From the NCBI GenBank assembly GCA_965228435.1, contig OZ245818.1:124001-188000 (forward strand): 64,000 nt of DNA. The letters are read 5' to 3'. Below, one piece after another: positions 7,814 through 16,352 of the stretch. Under the pieces are notes generated by a model. It was given only the letters and a program-made list of their open reading frames with translations. It ran no database searches and was not told the origin of the DNA. Origin of the DNA: Hoeflea_A sp965228435. Its GTDB lineage: Bacteria; Pseudomonadota; Alphaproteobacteria; Rhizobiales; Rhizobiaceae. Made by a program: the position numbers and the translations under genes. Numbering within the stretch: the first letter of the stretch is position 1; each line of letters starts with the position of its first letter.

Positions 7814-10143
7814 TCGGAACCCTGATTGTTCAACCTGTTCTGTATAACAGAACGCGGAAGTGACACAAATTCCGGCGGGTCGTGGGCGCGCACCCGGGGC
7901 AAAGCGCCACTGAAACGAGCAAGGTCAACCATCGTGGAATGGGACGCCGGGCTCTGCGTCAGGCTCGAGGTCCGCAGGTCATGAGTCAATGCGTTCGGAT
8001 TGCCATGCCGATCTCGGTCTGCCGGCGCGTCGAAATCCGGATCGTACCAGGCACCCGTCCACAAAAACACGCACCCCTGCAGGATATCTTCCGTGATTCT
8101 CGCGCCGGCAAGGCAGCGACCGCGGTCATTGAGCAACTCGACCACATCCCCATCGGAAATTCCTCTGGCAGCAGCATCATGCGGGTGGATCAGCACCGGT
8201 TCGCGGTCCTGTATTTTTTGCGCCAGGCTGATGTCGCCATTGTCCAATTGCGAGTGCAGGCGCGTACCGGGTTGTCCGGACAAAAGGTAGAGAGAATGCG
8301 AGCCTTTGATTGCATCGCGCGGCGGGAACCAGGCGGCGTGACCGGGACAGTCGGCCAATTCGAAACCGGCGATGCGTTCCGAATAAAGCTCTATCCGGCC
8401 GCTTGGTGTCGACAGCGGATGCGCTTGAGGGTCGGCTCGGAACTCGGCCAGGAAGACCTGGGAGGGCGATGGGTCCTTCAATTCGAGGATATCGCCGACG
8501 ATGAAATTATCCCAATCCGGCAAGCTCTCTCCGGCCGACTTGGCGGCCTCTCGGGTCACCTCCCATATTCGCCTCAGCCAATCGTCCGAACTTAGACCGT
8601 CCGTAAACACCCGGTCATCGCCCAACCGACGGGCAAGATCGGCGAAGATGTCAAACTCCACCCGCGCTTCGCCGGCCGGTCGAGCATTGGCAGGCATCGG
8701 GATGAGAGCGTTGTCGGATTTGCCTCCGCCGAAATCGGTCCGTTCCTGCGCGGCGGCCACGGGTAGAACGATGTCGGCGTGTCGCGCGGTCGCGGTCCAG
8801 TTCAACTCGTTCACGACAATCGTTTCGGGCCGTTGAAAGGCCCGGTGCAGGCGCCGCAGGTCCTGATGGTGATGAAAGGGATTGCCGCCCGCCCACCAGA
8901 CCATGCGAATATCGGGAAAGACCCGGGTCTCGCCGTTGTAGCGGTAGGACTTGCCCGGATTCAGCAGCAACTCCGAGATCATGGCGACCGGAATGAAGTC
9001 ATCAACCGGGTTCTTGCCCTGGGGCATCGTCCCCCAGCGGAACGGGCGCTCGATATTTCCGATATTGGCGTTGACCCCGAAACCCACCGTATAGCCGCCG
9101 CCCGGTAACCCGATCTGCCCCAGCATCGCCGCCAGCGTCACCGTCATCCACAGTGGCTGCTCGCCGAAATCGGCCCTCTGCAGGCTCGCTGCGCAGGTGA
9201 TCATGGTGCGTTTCGAGGCCATTTCGCGCGCCAGCGAAACGATGGTTGAAGCCGCAATTCCGGATATCCCGGCAGCCCAGGCTGCGTCTTTGGCGACGCC
9301 ATCAGTCTCGCCGCGCAGGTAGGCAGCCACCTTATCAAAGCCGACAGTGTAGTGCGCCAGAAACTCCTGATCGTGCAACCCTTCGGTCAGGAGCGTATGG
9401 GCCAGACCCATCATGATGGCCGTGTCGGTTCCCGGCCTGGGCGGTAGCCACTGTGCACCGATTTCCTCCGGAGCGTCGGTTTTCAACGGGCTGAAGTTGA
9501 CGAACCTTACGCCGGCTTCGGCACAGGCATGCAGATTGTCGACCATCCGATGTTTGGCAACGCCGCCGTCGCTGACCTGCGTGTTGCGCTTGGCCATACC
9601 GCCGAACATCACCACCAGATCGCTGTGTTGGGCAATGACGCGCCATCGGGTCGCCTCGGCCACCTGGGTACGGAAGGGTCCGACGATGTGCGGCATGAGC
9701 ACCAATGCCGCATTGTAGCTGTAGTTTCCTTCCGAGCGAACAAATCCGCCCTGCCCGTTCAGAAAGCGTTTGAGCTGGCTCTGGGCGTGATGAAAACGCC
9801 CTGCGCTCGCCCATCCGTAGGAACCGGCGAAGATCGCTCCGTTTCCATGCTCCGCACGCACTCGGGTCAGTTCGCCGGCAATCAGATCAAGCGCTTGGTC
9901 CCAACTGACCTCGACAAACGCATCGCGACCGCGTGTGCCGTTGCCTTCCAGCCAGCCCCGCCGAATGGCGGGTCGCAAGATACGTGCTCTGCCATTGAGA
10001 CTGGACGCGATGTTGCCATTGATATGGGAGGGGTTCGGATCGTTCGGGTGCGGATGAACCGCCACCAGTTGCCCGTCCCGGATTTCGGCCATGCCGGCAC
10101 CCCAATGGCTGGCCGTCAGCGTGTGTGTGGACCTGTTACTCAC
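7810..10143 (-). CDS. Cytoplasmic molybdopterin oxidoreductase, DMSO/TMAO/biotin-sulfoxide reductase-like
   Basis: The 777-residue protein is full length for the DMSO reductase / TorA / BisC family. It has the family start THTLTASHWGAGMAEIRDGQ, GRDAFVEVSWDQALDLIAGE, the GSYGW-S-G stretch at residues 107-115 (this region supplies the Mo-ligating serine in relatives), LMPHIVGPF, WWAGGNPFHHHQDLRRL, NELNWTATARHADIVLPVA and the C-terminal molydopterin-dinucleotide-binding part (YLLSGQPGTRLHSQLDNG, DGDVVELLNDRGRCLAGA). There is no twin-arginine leader, so it acts in the cytoplasm like BisC, reducing S- or N-oxides. With a C-S lyase encoded divergently it may reduce a cysteine- or methionine-type sulfoxide; that substrate is inference. 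Confidence 0.9.
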   Translation of the reverse strand: MSNRSTHTLTASHWGAGMAEIRDGQLVAVHPHPNDPNPSHINGNIASSLNGRARILRPAIRRGWLEGNGTRGRDAFVEVSWDQALDLIAGELTRVRAEHGNGAIFAGSYGWASAGRFHHAQSQLKRFLNGQGGFVRSEGNYSYNAALVLMPHIVGPFRTQVAEATRWRVIAQHSDLVVMFGGMAKRNTQVSDGGVAKHRMVDNLHACAEAGVRFVNFSPLKTDAPEEIGAQWLPPRPGTDTAIMMGLAHTLLTEGLHDQEFLAHYTVGFDKVAAYLRGETDGVAKDAAWAAGISGIAASTIVSLAREMASKRTMITCAASLQRADFGEQPLWMTVTLAAMLGQIGLPGGGYTVGFGVNANIGNIERPFRWGTMPQGKNPVDDFIPVAMISELLLNPGKSYRYNGETRVFPDIRMVWWAGGNPFHHHQDLRRLHRAFQRPETIVVNELNWTATARHADIVLPVAAAQERTDFGGGKSDNALIPMPANARPAGEARVEFDIFADLARRLGDDRVFTDGLSSDDWLRRIWEVTREAAKSAGESLPDWDNFIVGDILELKDPSPSQVFLAEFRADPQAHPLSTPSGRIELYSERIAGFELADCPGHAAWFPPRDAIKGSHSLYLLSGQPGTRLHSQLDNGDISLAQKIQDREPVLIHPHDAAARGISDGDVVELLNDRGRCLAGARITEDILQGCVFLWTGAWYDPDFDAPADRDRHGNPNALTHDLRTSSLTQSPASHSTMVDLARFSGALPRVRAHDPPEFVSLPRSVIQNRLNNQGSE
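7837..7853. promoter_or_regulatory. Candidate IclR operator D (upstream of iclR-type gene)
   Basis: GTTCTGTATAACAGAAC is a perfect 7-bp inverted repeat with a 3-bp centre. It lies inside the last codons of the molybdoenzyme gene, 24 bp upstream of the regulator's ATG. Extended to 18 bp from 7836 it matches 15 of 18 positions with the element at 16353-16370 before the amino-acid binding-protein gene. This position suits autoregulation of an internal iclR promoter. Confidence 0.5.
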
Positions 10144-10150
10144 GTCTCAT

Positions 10151-10168
10151 TGTTCCGATATACAATAC
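10151..10168. promoter_or_regulatory. Candidate IclR operator B (molybdoenzyme - C-S lyase divergent promoter)
   Basis: The sequence TGTTCCGATATACAATAC matches operator A at 13 of 18 positions, including TGTTCCG and TATA. It lies 7 bp upstream of the molybdoenzyme ATG (minus) and about 70 bp upstream of the C-S lyase start (plus). The symmetry is weaker than at site D. It is proposed because the same core occurs in all promoters of this cluster. Confidence 0.4.
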
Positions 10169-10237
10169 TTGTTTGCTGAATATTGACACACGAATTCGAG
10201 ACTGTCATCCTGCTGATTGCATGCAGAGGTCATAAAA

Positions 10238-11413
10238 TTGCAGGACACACCATTCAATCTGTCGGACTGTCTGGTCCAGGACGGACGGCCTGATCGCGTC
10301 GAAGGCCGGCACGTCAACATGCCAATCGAACTCGGTTCGACCATGGTTTTCGACACCCTGGCCGAATTCGAAGCGGCTCGAGACGCCCGGTACAGCTCCG
10401 GCACCATGTATTACGGCCGGTATGGAAATGCGGCCGTCTACAAGTTGGAGCAGATTCTGGCCCGGCTCGAAGGCGCCGATACGGTGACACTGACATCATC
10501 GGGCGTGGCGGCGATCACGACCGCCTTGCTGGCGCTGGCCCGGCCTGGCAGCCATGTGCTTGTTGCCGACAATGTCTACGGCAATACCCGTGCCTTCTGC
10601 GATGGCCTGCTCACCGAACTTGGAGTGGAGATCGAGTATTTCGACCCGATGATTGGCGGGGGAATAGCAGACCTGATGCGGGCTGCAACCGCCGCTACCG
10701 TGTTCGAAACGCCGGGCTCGGGCACCTTCGAGATGCCGGATATCGTTGCCATAGCCACAGCCGCACGCGCGGCCGGTGTCCCCACGGTTCTGGACAACAC
10801 CTGGGGCACACCGGTTTTCATCCGGCCGCTGGAATTGGGCGTCGATATCGTTGTCTACTCCGCCAGCAAGTACATTTCCGGCCATTCCGACTGCATGCTT
10901 GGCGTCACGGCATCGAACGCGCCCCATGCGGAACGCATCCGCAAGACGATCATGCAGATCGGGGACAAGACCGGAGGCCAGGAGGTGTTGCTGGCGCTCC
11001 GCGGCCTTCGCACGCTCAAGCTCCGACTCGACCATATCGACCGTTCGGGCCGGCAGATGGCGCAGTGGCTCGCGGAGCAGCCGCAGGTCAAGACCGTGCT
11101 GCATCCGGCCCTGTCGTCCTGTCCTGGTCACGAGAACTGGAAGCGGGATTTCAGCGGCGCCGGTGGGCTGTTCGGCGTGGTCTTTCATACCACCAGCGAC
11201 CAGGCGGTGCGCGCCTTCGTCGATACGCTGCATCACTTCAGCATCGGCGTCAGTTGGGGAGGCTATGAGAGCCTCGTCCTGCCTGTCGTTCCCGTCCGCA
11301 CCGCGACCAATTGGACCGAAGAGGGCCGCCTGGTTCGCTTCAACATCGGGCTCGAAGACACGGCCAGCCTCAAGGCGGACCTTGCCTCGGCCCTGCCACT
11401 TCTCGATAACTGA
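10238..11413 (+). CDS. Cystathionine beta-lyase-like PLP enzyme (Cys/Met metabolism family)
   Basis: The product is a gamma-family (MetC/MetB) PLP enzyme of about 391 residues. Diagnostic segments are PIELGSTMVFDTLAEFE, YYGRYGNAAVYKLEQILARLEGAD, TSSGVAAITTALLAL, VLDNTWGTPV and the PLP-lysine motif SASKYISGHSD with Lys211. No ATG fits the N-terminus; the chosen start is TTG at 10238, 8 nt after AGAGG, with TTG at 10217 as an alternative. The family cleaves cystathionine or other S-substituted cysteines to thiol (or persulfide), pyruvate and ammonia. It heads a plus-strand operon with the VOC and persulfide-dioxygenase-like genes, divergent from the molybdoenzyme. That pairing suggests catabolic rather than methionine-biosynthetic use. 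Confidence 0.9.
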   Translation: MQDTPFNLSDCLVQDGRPDRVEGRHVNMPIELGSTMVFDTLAEFEAARDARYSSGTMYYGRYGNAAVYKLEQILARLEGADTVTLTSSGVAAITTALLALARPGSHVLVADNVYGNTRAFCDGLLTELGVEIEYFDPMIGGGIADLMRAATAATVFETPGSGTFEMPDIVAIATAARAAGVPTVLDNTWGTPVFIRPLELGVDIVVYSASKYISGHSDCMLGVTASNAPHAERIRKTIMQIGDKTGGQEVLLALRGLRTLKLRLDHIDRSGRQMAQWLAEQPQVKTVLHPALSSCPGHENWKRDFSGAGGLFGVVFHTTSDQAVRAFVDTLHHFSIGVSWGGYESLVLPVVPVRTATNWTEEGRLVRFNIGLEDTASLKADLASALPLLDN

Positions 11414-11421
11414 GGCCCCTC

Positions 11422-12057
11422 ATGCAAAACAGGATCGACCATATCGCCATCGGCGCGGACACGCTCGAGCAAGGCGTCGCAGCGATGAAGACCATCCTCG
11501 GCGTTGAGGTCCCGCGCGGATCCAAACACGACGCGATGAGCACCCATAATTGCGTAATGCAGGCCGGCAACGACAGCTTTTTCGAACTGATCGCCGTCGA
11601 TCCCGACGCTCCCGACCCTGGTCGCGTCCGCTGGTTTACCCTGGATGATCCGGACACTCGGTCCCGGCTTGCCGAGCGCCCACGCGCCCTGTGTTGGGTG
11701 GTCAATACCGACGACCTGGACGGGCTTCTCGGCGCAAGCCCGGTCGATCTGGGCGAAGTGGTGGATTTCCGTCGTGGCGATCGAACCTGGCGGCTGACAG
11801 TCCCCAAAGACGGGCACCTTCCAGCGGGCGGCCTCTTGCCGGCGTTCATCGAATGGTCGCCCGGACCGCATCCGTCGACCGGGCAGCAGGACCTTGGTGT
11901 GCGGCTGGCCAAGGTGTGCATTTCCACACCGGACCCGGCAAATTTGCAGGCGACGTTCGAAGCGCTGTCAATCTCACACCTGGCCGAGATCTCCGAGGGA
12001 CCCAACGCACTGTCCTTTGTGTTCGACAGCCCCAACGGCAGCATAACGCTCGACTAG
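11422..12057 (+). CDS. VOC (glyoxalase-like) superfamily protein
   Basis: The 211-residue protein starts 9 nt after the C-S lyase stop. It begins RIDHIAIGADTLEQGVAAM and has NDSFFELIAVDPDAPDPGRVRWFTLDD and a central GGLLPAFIEWSPGPHPSTG, the pattern of Glyoxalase_3-like vicinal-oxygen-chelate proteins. The His near residue 7 and the Glu in FFELIA and FIEW are candidate metal ligands. The reaction is unknown; members include lyases, dioxygenases and resistance proteins. It is flanked by sulfur-metabolism genes in one operon. Confidence 0.8.
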   Translation: MQNRIDHIAIGADTLEQGVAAMKTILGVEVPRGSKHDAMSTHNCVMQAGNDSFFELIAVDPDAPDPGRVRWFTLDDPDTRSRLAERPRALCWVVNTDDLDGLLGASPVDLGEVVDFRRGDRTWRLTVPKDGHLPAGGLLPAFIEWSPGPHPSTGQQDLGVRLAKVCISTPDPANLQATFEALSISHLAEISEGPNALSFVFDSPNGSITLD

Positions 12058-12076
12058 CCCACAAAGGGAGGCCGTG

Positions 12077-12961
12077 ATGACCACCCCTCACATCGATCTG
12101 TCGATCAAACCCGACGTCTCCGGATTCTTCGACGACCATACAAACACGATCAGCTACGTGGTGCGGGATCCGGAAGGTGATGCCTGCGCCGTGATCGATC
12201 CGGTTATGGAGTTCGATCCTGCGCCGGGCCGCCTCACCTTCGACGGCGCCGACAGGATCATCGCCTTCGTGCATGAGAACGGCCTGGAGGTCGAGTGGAT
12301 CATCGAAACCCATGTCCATGCCGATCATTTGTCGGGAGCGCCCTATATCCAGGAGCGTGCAGGTGGCAAGATCGGCATCGGCGAACATGTGCTGACGGTG
12401 CAGGATACGTTCGGCAAGATCTTCAACGAGGGCACGGAATTTCAGCGCGACGGCTCGCAATTCGACCGGCTCTTTGCTGATGGTGACTCTTACCAGGTCG
12501 GTGCCCTGGAGTGTTTTGCTCTGCACACGCCCGGCCATACGCCCGCCTGCATGGTGCATGTGATAGGCGATGCAGCCTTTGTCGGCGACACGCTCTTCAT
12601 GCCGGATGGAGGATCGGCCCGAGCTGATTTTCCGGGCGGCGACGCCGGACAGCTCTACGATTCAATTCAACGCATCCTGTCTTTGCCCGATGAATTGAGG
12701 CTTTTCATTTGCCACGACTACGGACCGGGAGGGCGCGCTGTCGCCTGGGAAACCACGGTCGGTGAACAAAAGACTTCGAACATTCATGTCGGCGCCAACA
12801 GGAGCCGCGAAGAATTCATCCGGTTTCGCACCGAACGCGATGCTCAATTGGCCGTGCCGAAACTCATTCTGCCGTCGCTGCAGGTGAACATGCGTGCCGG
12901 CGACGTGCCGAAAGACGACGATGGCTGCATGATGCTGAAGACGCCCGTCAACAGGCTTTAA
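12077..12961 (+). CDS. MBL-fold metallo-hydrolase, persulfide dioxygenase (ETHE1/Blh)-like
   Basis: The ATG at 12077 is preferred over the GTG at 12074 because it lies 5 nt after GGGAGG. The 294-residue protein has NTISYVVRDPEGDACAVIDPV at the start and the metal-binding ETHVHADHLSGAPYIQE, followed by HTPGHTPACMVHVIGDAAFVGDTLFMPDGGSARADFPGGDA and CHDYGP. These are characteristic of the ETHE1/Blh branch, non-haem-iron enzymes that oxidise glutathione persulfide to sulfite. It is the last gene of the C-S lyase operon and ends near a bidirectional hairpin. With the rhodanese it would detoxify sulfane sulfur. Confidence 0.87.
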   Translation: MTTPHIDLSIKPDVSGFFDDHTNTISYVVRDPEGDACAVIDPVMEFDPAPGRLTFDGADRIIAFVHENGLEVEWIIETHVHADHLSGAPYIQERAGGKIGIGEHVLTVQDTFGKIFNEGTEFQRDGSQFDRLFADGDSYQVGALECFALHTPGHTPACMVHVIGDAAFVGDTLFMPDGGSARADFPGGDAGQLYDSIQRILSLPDELRLFICHDYGPGGRAVAWETTVGEQKTSNIHVGANRSREEFIRFRTERDAQLAVPKLILPSLQVNMRAGDVPKDDDGCMMLKTPVNRL

Positions 12962-12987
12962 TCGGCATCCGTCCCTCCCCTATTGCC

Positions 12988-13009
12988 CCCGGACGGATTG
13001 CCGTCCGGG
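12988..13009. terminator. Bidirectional hairpin between convergent operons
   Basis: CCCGGACGG and CCGTCCGGG form a perfect 9-bp GC-rich stem with an ATTG loop, in the 64-bp gap between the stop of the metallo-hydrolase (plus) and the stop of the permease gene (minus). No strong T-run follows on either side, so its strength is uncertain, but the position fits a shared terminator. Confidence 0.65.
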
Positions 13010-13025
13010 CGGCCTCCGCGCCGGT

Positions 13026-14093
13026 CTATCGCTGCGCCACCTTCATCCGACGCTTGAGATACTCGCCGTACTGGCCCAGTCCGAAGAGGAAGATCCAGTA
13101 GATCAACGCCACGAAGGTCAGGACCTCGATGTAATAGGGAGCCCATTCCGCGGTGCCGAAAGCGGCATTGGCCGATGCGAGAATGTCGAAAAATCCGATG
13201 ATGATGACAATGGCCGTTTCCTTGAACGTCACCACCACGTTGTTGACGGTCGATGGCAAGGCATGCCGAAACACCTGCGGCAGAACGATGCGTCCGAGAA
13301 TCTGCCAGTAGGTCAATCCCAGCGCCTTGCCGGCTTCGAACTGGCCCTTGGGAATGGCCTGGAACCCGCCCCGCAGCACCTCCGCCTGATAGCAGGCGAA
13401 GAACAGTCCGAAAGCGAGAATGACCCGCCAGATCTTGTCGCCTTCGAGCCAGCTCGGCAGCAGGATCGGCACCACGACAGCTGCCGTGAACAGCGTTGTC
13501 AGCAACGGCAGCGACCGGATCAGATCGATCACCAGGGACGCGAAAGTGCGCACCACCGGCATTTCCGAACGACGCATCAGCGCCAATCCAAGTCCCATCG
13601 GCATGCCGATCAAAACCACGCTCGAGAACAGGAACAGCGTCAGCGCCAGTCCGCCCCACTGGTCCGTGGTCACTTGCTCAAGCCCCAAAAGGCCGCCTTC
13701 CATCAGCAGATAGTAGACCGCAAAACCAACGATCCAGATCGTCGACAACCGCTTGGCCGTCCAGGTCCAGGGGAAGCAGGAAATGACGATCGTGGCGATA
13801 ATCGAGACGCAGGCCAGGGTCGAGCGCCAGTGCTCTTCATAGGGATAGAGACCAAACAGGATGAGCCGATAGCGGGCATCGATAACGGACCAGCACGCGC
13901 CACCCTCCTGGCATTGCTCCACATTGTCAGCACTCCAGACGGCGTTCAACACCGCCCAGCTGAGCGCTTGCCAGGCCGCCCAGGCCAGCACCGCGAACAC
14001 GATGATCGTAATTGCGGAATCGGTTGGCGTCTGAAACGAGCGCCGCTTCATCCGGTCCCAGTCGATCAGGTCGGGCAAGACTGCGTTGGCCAT
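13026..14093 (-). CDS. Amino-acid ABC transporter permease, AapM-like
   Basis: The 355-residue membrane protein has several hydrophobic segments and the HisM-type inner-membrane core: LALMRRSEMPVVRTFASLVIDLIRSLPLLTTLF, ACYQAEVLRGGFQAIPKGQFEAGKALGLTYWQILGRIVLPQVFRHALPS (the EAA loop contacting the ATPase) and TAIVIIIGFFDILASA. The size and N-terminal extension (about 120 residues before the core) match AapM rather than short polar-amino-acid permeases. It is 1 nt downstream of the AapQ-like gene. No ATPase gene follows, as the next gene downstream is convergent. Confidence 0.9.
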   Translation of the reverse strand: MANAVLPDLIDWDRMKRRSFQTPTDSAITIIVFAVLAWAAWQALSWAVLNAVWSADNVEQCQEGGACWSVIDARYRLILFGLYPYEEHWRSTLACVSIIATIVISCFPWTWTAKRLSTIWIVGFAVYYLLMEGGLLGLEQVTTDQWGGLALTLFLFSSVVLIGMPMGLGLALMRRSEMPVVRTFASLVIDLIRSLPLLTTLFTAAVVVPILLPSWLEGDKIWRVILAFGLFFACYQAEVLRGGFQAIPKGQFEAGKALGLTYWQILGRIVLPQVFRHALPSTVNNVVVTFKETAIVIIIGFFDILASANAAFGTAEWAPYYIEVLTFVALIYWIFLFGLGQYGEYLKRRMKVAQR

Positions 14094-14094
14094 G

Positions 14095-15228
14095 TCAATG
14101 CGCCTTCAGCTTGAGGCTTTCGTTCAGCCAGTTGACGAATTGGGCGATCGAGAAATTGACGAGAAGGAAGGCGCCCATGAGGATTGCGATCAGTTCCAGG
14201 GTCTGGCCCGATTGGGTGATCGAGGTCGACACGATGTAGAACAGATCCGAAAACCCGATGGCGACACCAATGGTGGTGGCCTTCATGATGAAGATCCACT
14301 GATTGCCGAGGGGCGGAATGATCGTGCGCAAGGCCATGGGCATCTTGATGCGGGTCCAGATCGATCGCTGGTTCAGACCGAGGGCCTCACCGGCCTCGAT
14401 CAGGCCTTTGGGAACCTCGGCCAATCCACCGCGTACCACTTCGGCGATGTAGGCGGAGCCGTAGAGGACGATGGCGATGATCATCACCAGGAGTTCCGGT
14501 GAAATCGTCAGGCCGCCGACAAAGCGCAGCCCTTTGAGTTCGGGCCAGGAGATCACACCCTCTCCAGTGGGTACGAACAGGCCCCAGGCGCCCAGAAGAA
14601 GGAAGACCAGAAGCCCAACCCAGGCGATCAGCGACTGAACGAAACCGATCCGAGCCTTGCGCAAAAGATAGACCGCTGCGATCAGGATGAGGACGATCAG
14701 CAATGCAACGGAAAGCGAGACGTTGAGCAGCGGCACCATAAGGCCCCTGTTCGACAGGAACACGCCGTCGGCCAGGGACATGGCCTGCCGTGGTCCCGGA
14801 AAGTGGATGACGATCGCATACCAGAAAATCGCTTGCAAAATCAGCGGGATGTTCCGGAAAATCTGGGTATAGACGGTCGCAGCGGTCTTCAGCGCCGGGT
14901 TGCGTGCATCGCGGAAAGTTCCCACCAGCACGCCGACAATGGTCGACAAAACGATGGTGATGGCACCGACGAAAATCGTGTTGAGAAACCCGATTGTCAG
15001 CGTGCGCGCATAACTGTCATTGATGCTGCGATCGATCAGCGAGAACGAATAGGACCAGCCGGTGGAACGCTCCAGGAATCCGAAACCGCTGGTGATACCG
15101 AGCGCGGTCAGATTGACCCGCGCGCTCTCGATGGCTCCATACACCACCGCGACGGTGGCGGCGATGAGAAGGCCCTGGATGATCAGTCTGCGCCGCTTGG
15201 CGCGCGACTTCAGCTCGGCCGCGTCCAT
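14095..15228 (-). CDS. Amino-acid ABC transporter permease, AapQ-like
   Basis: The 377-residue permease starts with a membrane anchor (LIIQGLLIAATVAVVYGAI) and contains the AapQ-like GFGFLERSTGWSYSFSLIDRSINDSYARTLTIGFLNT and the EAA loop AYIAEVVRGGLAEVPKGLIEAGEALGLNQRSIWTRIKMPMALRTIIPPL. It would pair with the AapM-like subunit to form the channel of a general L-amino-acid importer. It is separated from the binding-protein gene by 74 bp that contain a small hairpin, a common arrangement lowering permease relative to binding-protein expression. Confidence 0.9.
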   Translation of the reverse strand: MDAAELKSRAKRRRLIIQGLLIAATVAVVYGAIESARVNLTALGITSGFGFLERSTGWSYSFSLIDRSINDSYARTLTIGFLNTIFVGAITIVLSTIVGVLVGTFRDARNPALKTAATVYTQIFRNIPLILQAIFWYAIVIHFPGPRQAMSLADGVFLSNRGLMVPLLNVSLSVALLIVLILIAAVYLLRKARIGFVQSLIAWVGLLVFLLLGAWGLFVPTGEGVISWPELKGLRFVGGLTISPELLVMIIAIVLYGSAYIAEVVRGGLAEVPKGLIEAGEALGLNQRSIWTRIKMPMALRTIIPPLGNQWIFIMKATTIGVAIGFSDLFYIVSTSITQSGQTLELIAILMGAFLLVNFSIAQFVNWLNESLKLKAH

Positions 15229-15262
15229 GACAGATCTTCTTTGGTTTTGAGGAAAAGACGTC

Positions 15263-15286
15263 AGAGCCGCCTGTATCGGCGGCCCT
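15263..15286 (-). terminator. Intra-operon attenuator hairpin after binding-protein gene
   Basis: AGAGCCGCC and GGCGGCCCT flank the loop TGTATC, giving a 6-bp perfect GC core extended with mismatches. It lies between the binding-protein stop and the first permease start. No U-run follows, so it may stabilise the upstream mRNA or attenuate read-through rather than terminate. Confidence 0.45.
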
Positions 15287-15302
15287 GACTACCGGAGGAA
15301 GC

Positions 15303-16337
15303 TCAGTCGAGCTGGGGTGCGTAGAGGACGCCGCCGTGGCTCCAAAGATTGTTCAGACCGCGTTCCAGCTTGTACGGGCTGTTGTCACCCAGGTTGCGGT
15401 GATAGATCTCGGAGTAGTTGCCGACCTCGGCAATCATTTCCCGTGCCCATGTGTCGCGCATTCCAAGCCGTTCGCCCATACCCGGCTCGGTGCCCAGAAG
15501 ACGGGCGACCTTCGGATTTGGCGGATTGGCGGCCATTTCCTCGACATTCTCGGAGGTAATACCCTCTTCTTCGGCGATCAGAAGTGCCGCAAGCATCCAG
15601 TTGGTGAAGTCGACGAAGTCTTCGTCGCCCTGGCGCATGGCCGCTGAGATCGGCTCATTCGACAGTTGGTCGTTCAAGATGACATGGCCATCCGGGTTGT
15701 CGAGTTCGGTCGCACGCAGCACAGCCAGGAATGGACCCCAAGCCGCGAAGGCGTCGCAGCGGTTCGCGAGATAAGCCGCCCGCAGTTCCGAGGCTTTCTC
15801 GTAGCTGACCATCGTGTGCTCCACTTCGATGGCCTTCAGGTGGTTCGCCGCAATCCGTTCAATTGTCGTACCCGCCTCGACACAGATCGTGCCGCCTTCG
15901 AGCTCCTTGGCTTCGGTGATGCCGAGGTCACCATGCGCCATGAATTGGGCGCCGCCAAAGAAATAGGGAATCGAGAACTGCAGGCCGAGCTCCGTATCGC
16001 GGCCCATCGTCCAACCGGTCGCCTTGATGATGATGTCCACGTCGCCCGACTGGAGTGCCGGGAAGCGTTGCGCCCAGCTCAGCGGCACGATCTGAGCCTT
16101 GTCGGGGTCTCCAAGGATCGCCGTGGTCATCGCACGGCAAAGATCGATGTCGAGACCCTTCCACTCGTTTTTGTCATTCACTTCGACAAAGCCGAAGTAG
16201 CTGCCGTTGTGGCCCGAGCACAACATCGTCCCCCGGTCTTCGATCGCCTGGATCGTCATACTTTTGGCGACCGCCGATGCGGGAACGGCGATTCCAGCCG
16301 CAACGAAAAGACCAGCCAACATTCCCCTTGCAAACAT
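15303..16337 (-). CDS. Amino-acid ABC transporter periplasmic binding protein, AapJ-like
   Basis: The start is set at the ATG at 16337, where AAGGAG precedes by 6 nt; an ATG 5 codons earlier overlaps that ribosome site. The 344-residue product has a signal peptide (MFARGMLAGLFVAAGIAVPASAVAKS) and the family-3 solute-binding fold: IQAIEDRGTMLCSGHNGSYFGFVEVNDKNEWKG, DIDLCRAMTTAILGD, GGTICVEAGTTIERIAANH and a C-terminal LNNLWSHGGVLYAPQLD, like AapJ/BztA. It captures an amino acid in the periplasm for the two permeases encoded downstream. A TGTTCT..CAGCAC element overlaps its promoter, placing uptake under the same presumed IclR control as the catabolic genes. Confidence 0.92.
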   Translation of the reverse strand: MFARGMLAGLFVAAGIAVPASAVAKSMTIQAIEDRGTMLCSGHNGSYFGFVEVNDKNEWKGLDIDLCRAMTTAILGDPDKAQIVPLSWAQRFPALQSGDVDIIIKATGWTMGRDTELGLQFSIPYFFGGAQFMAHGDLGITEAKELEGGTICVEAGTTIERIAANHLKAIEVEHTMVSYEKASELRAAYLANRCDAFAAWGPFLAVLRATELDNPDGHVILNDQLSNEPISAAMRQGDEDFVDFTNWMLAALLIAEEEGITSENVEEMAANPPNPKVARLLGTEPGMGERLGMRDTWAREMIAEVGNYSEIYHRNLGDNSPYKLERGLNNLWSHGGVLYAPQLD

Positions 16338-16352
16338 TCTGTTCTCCTTCAT

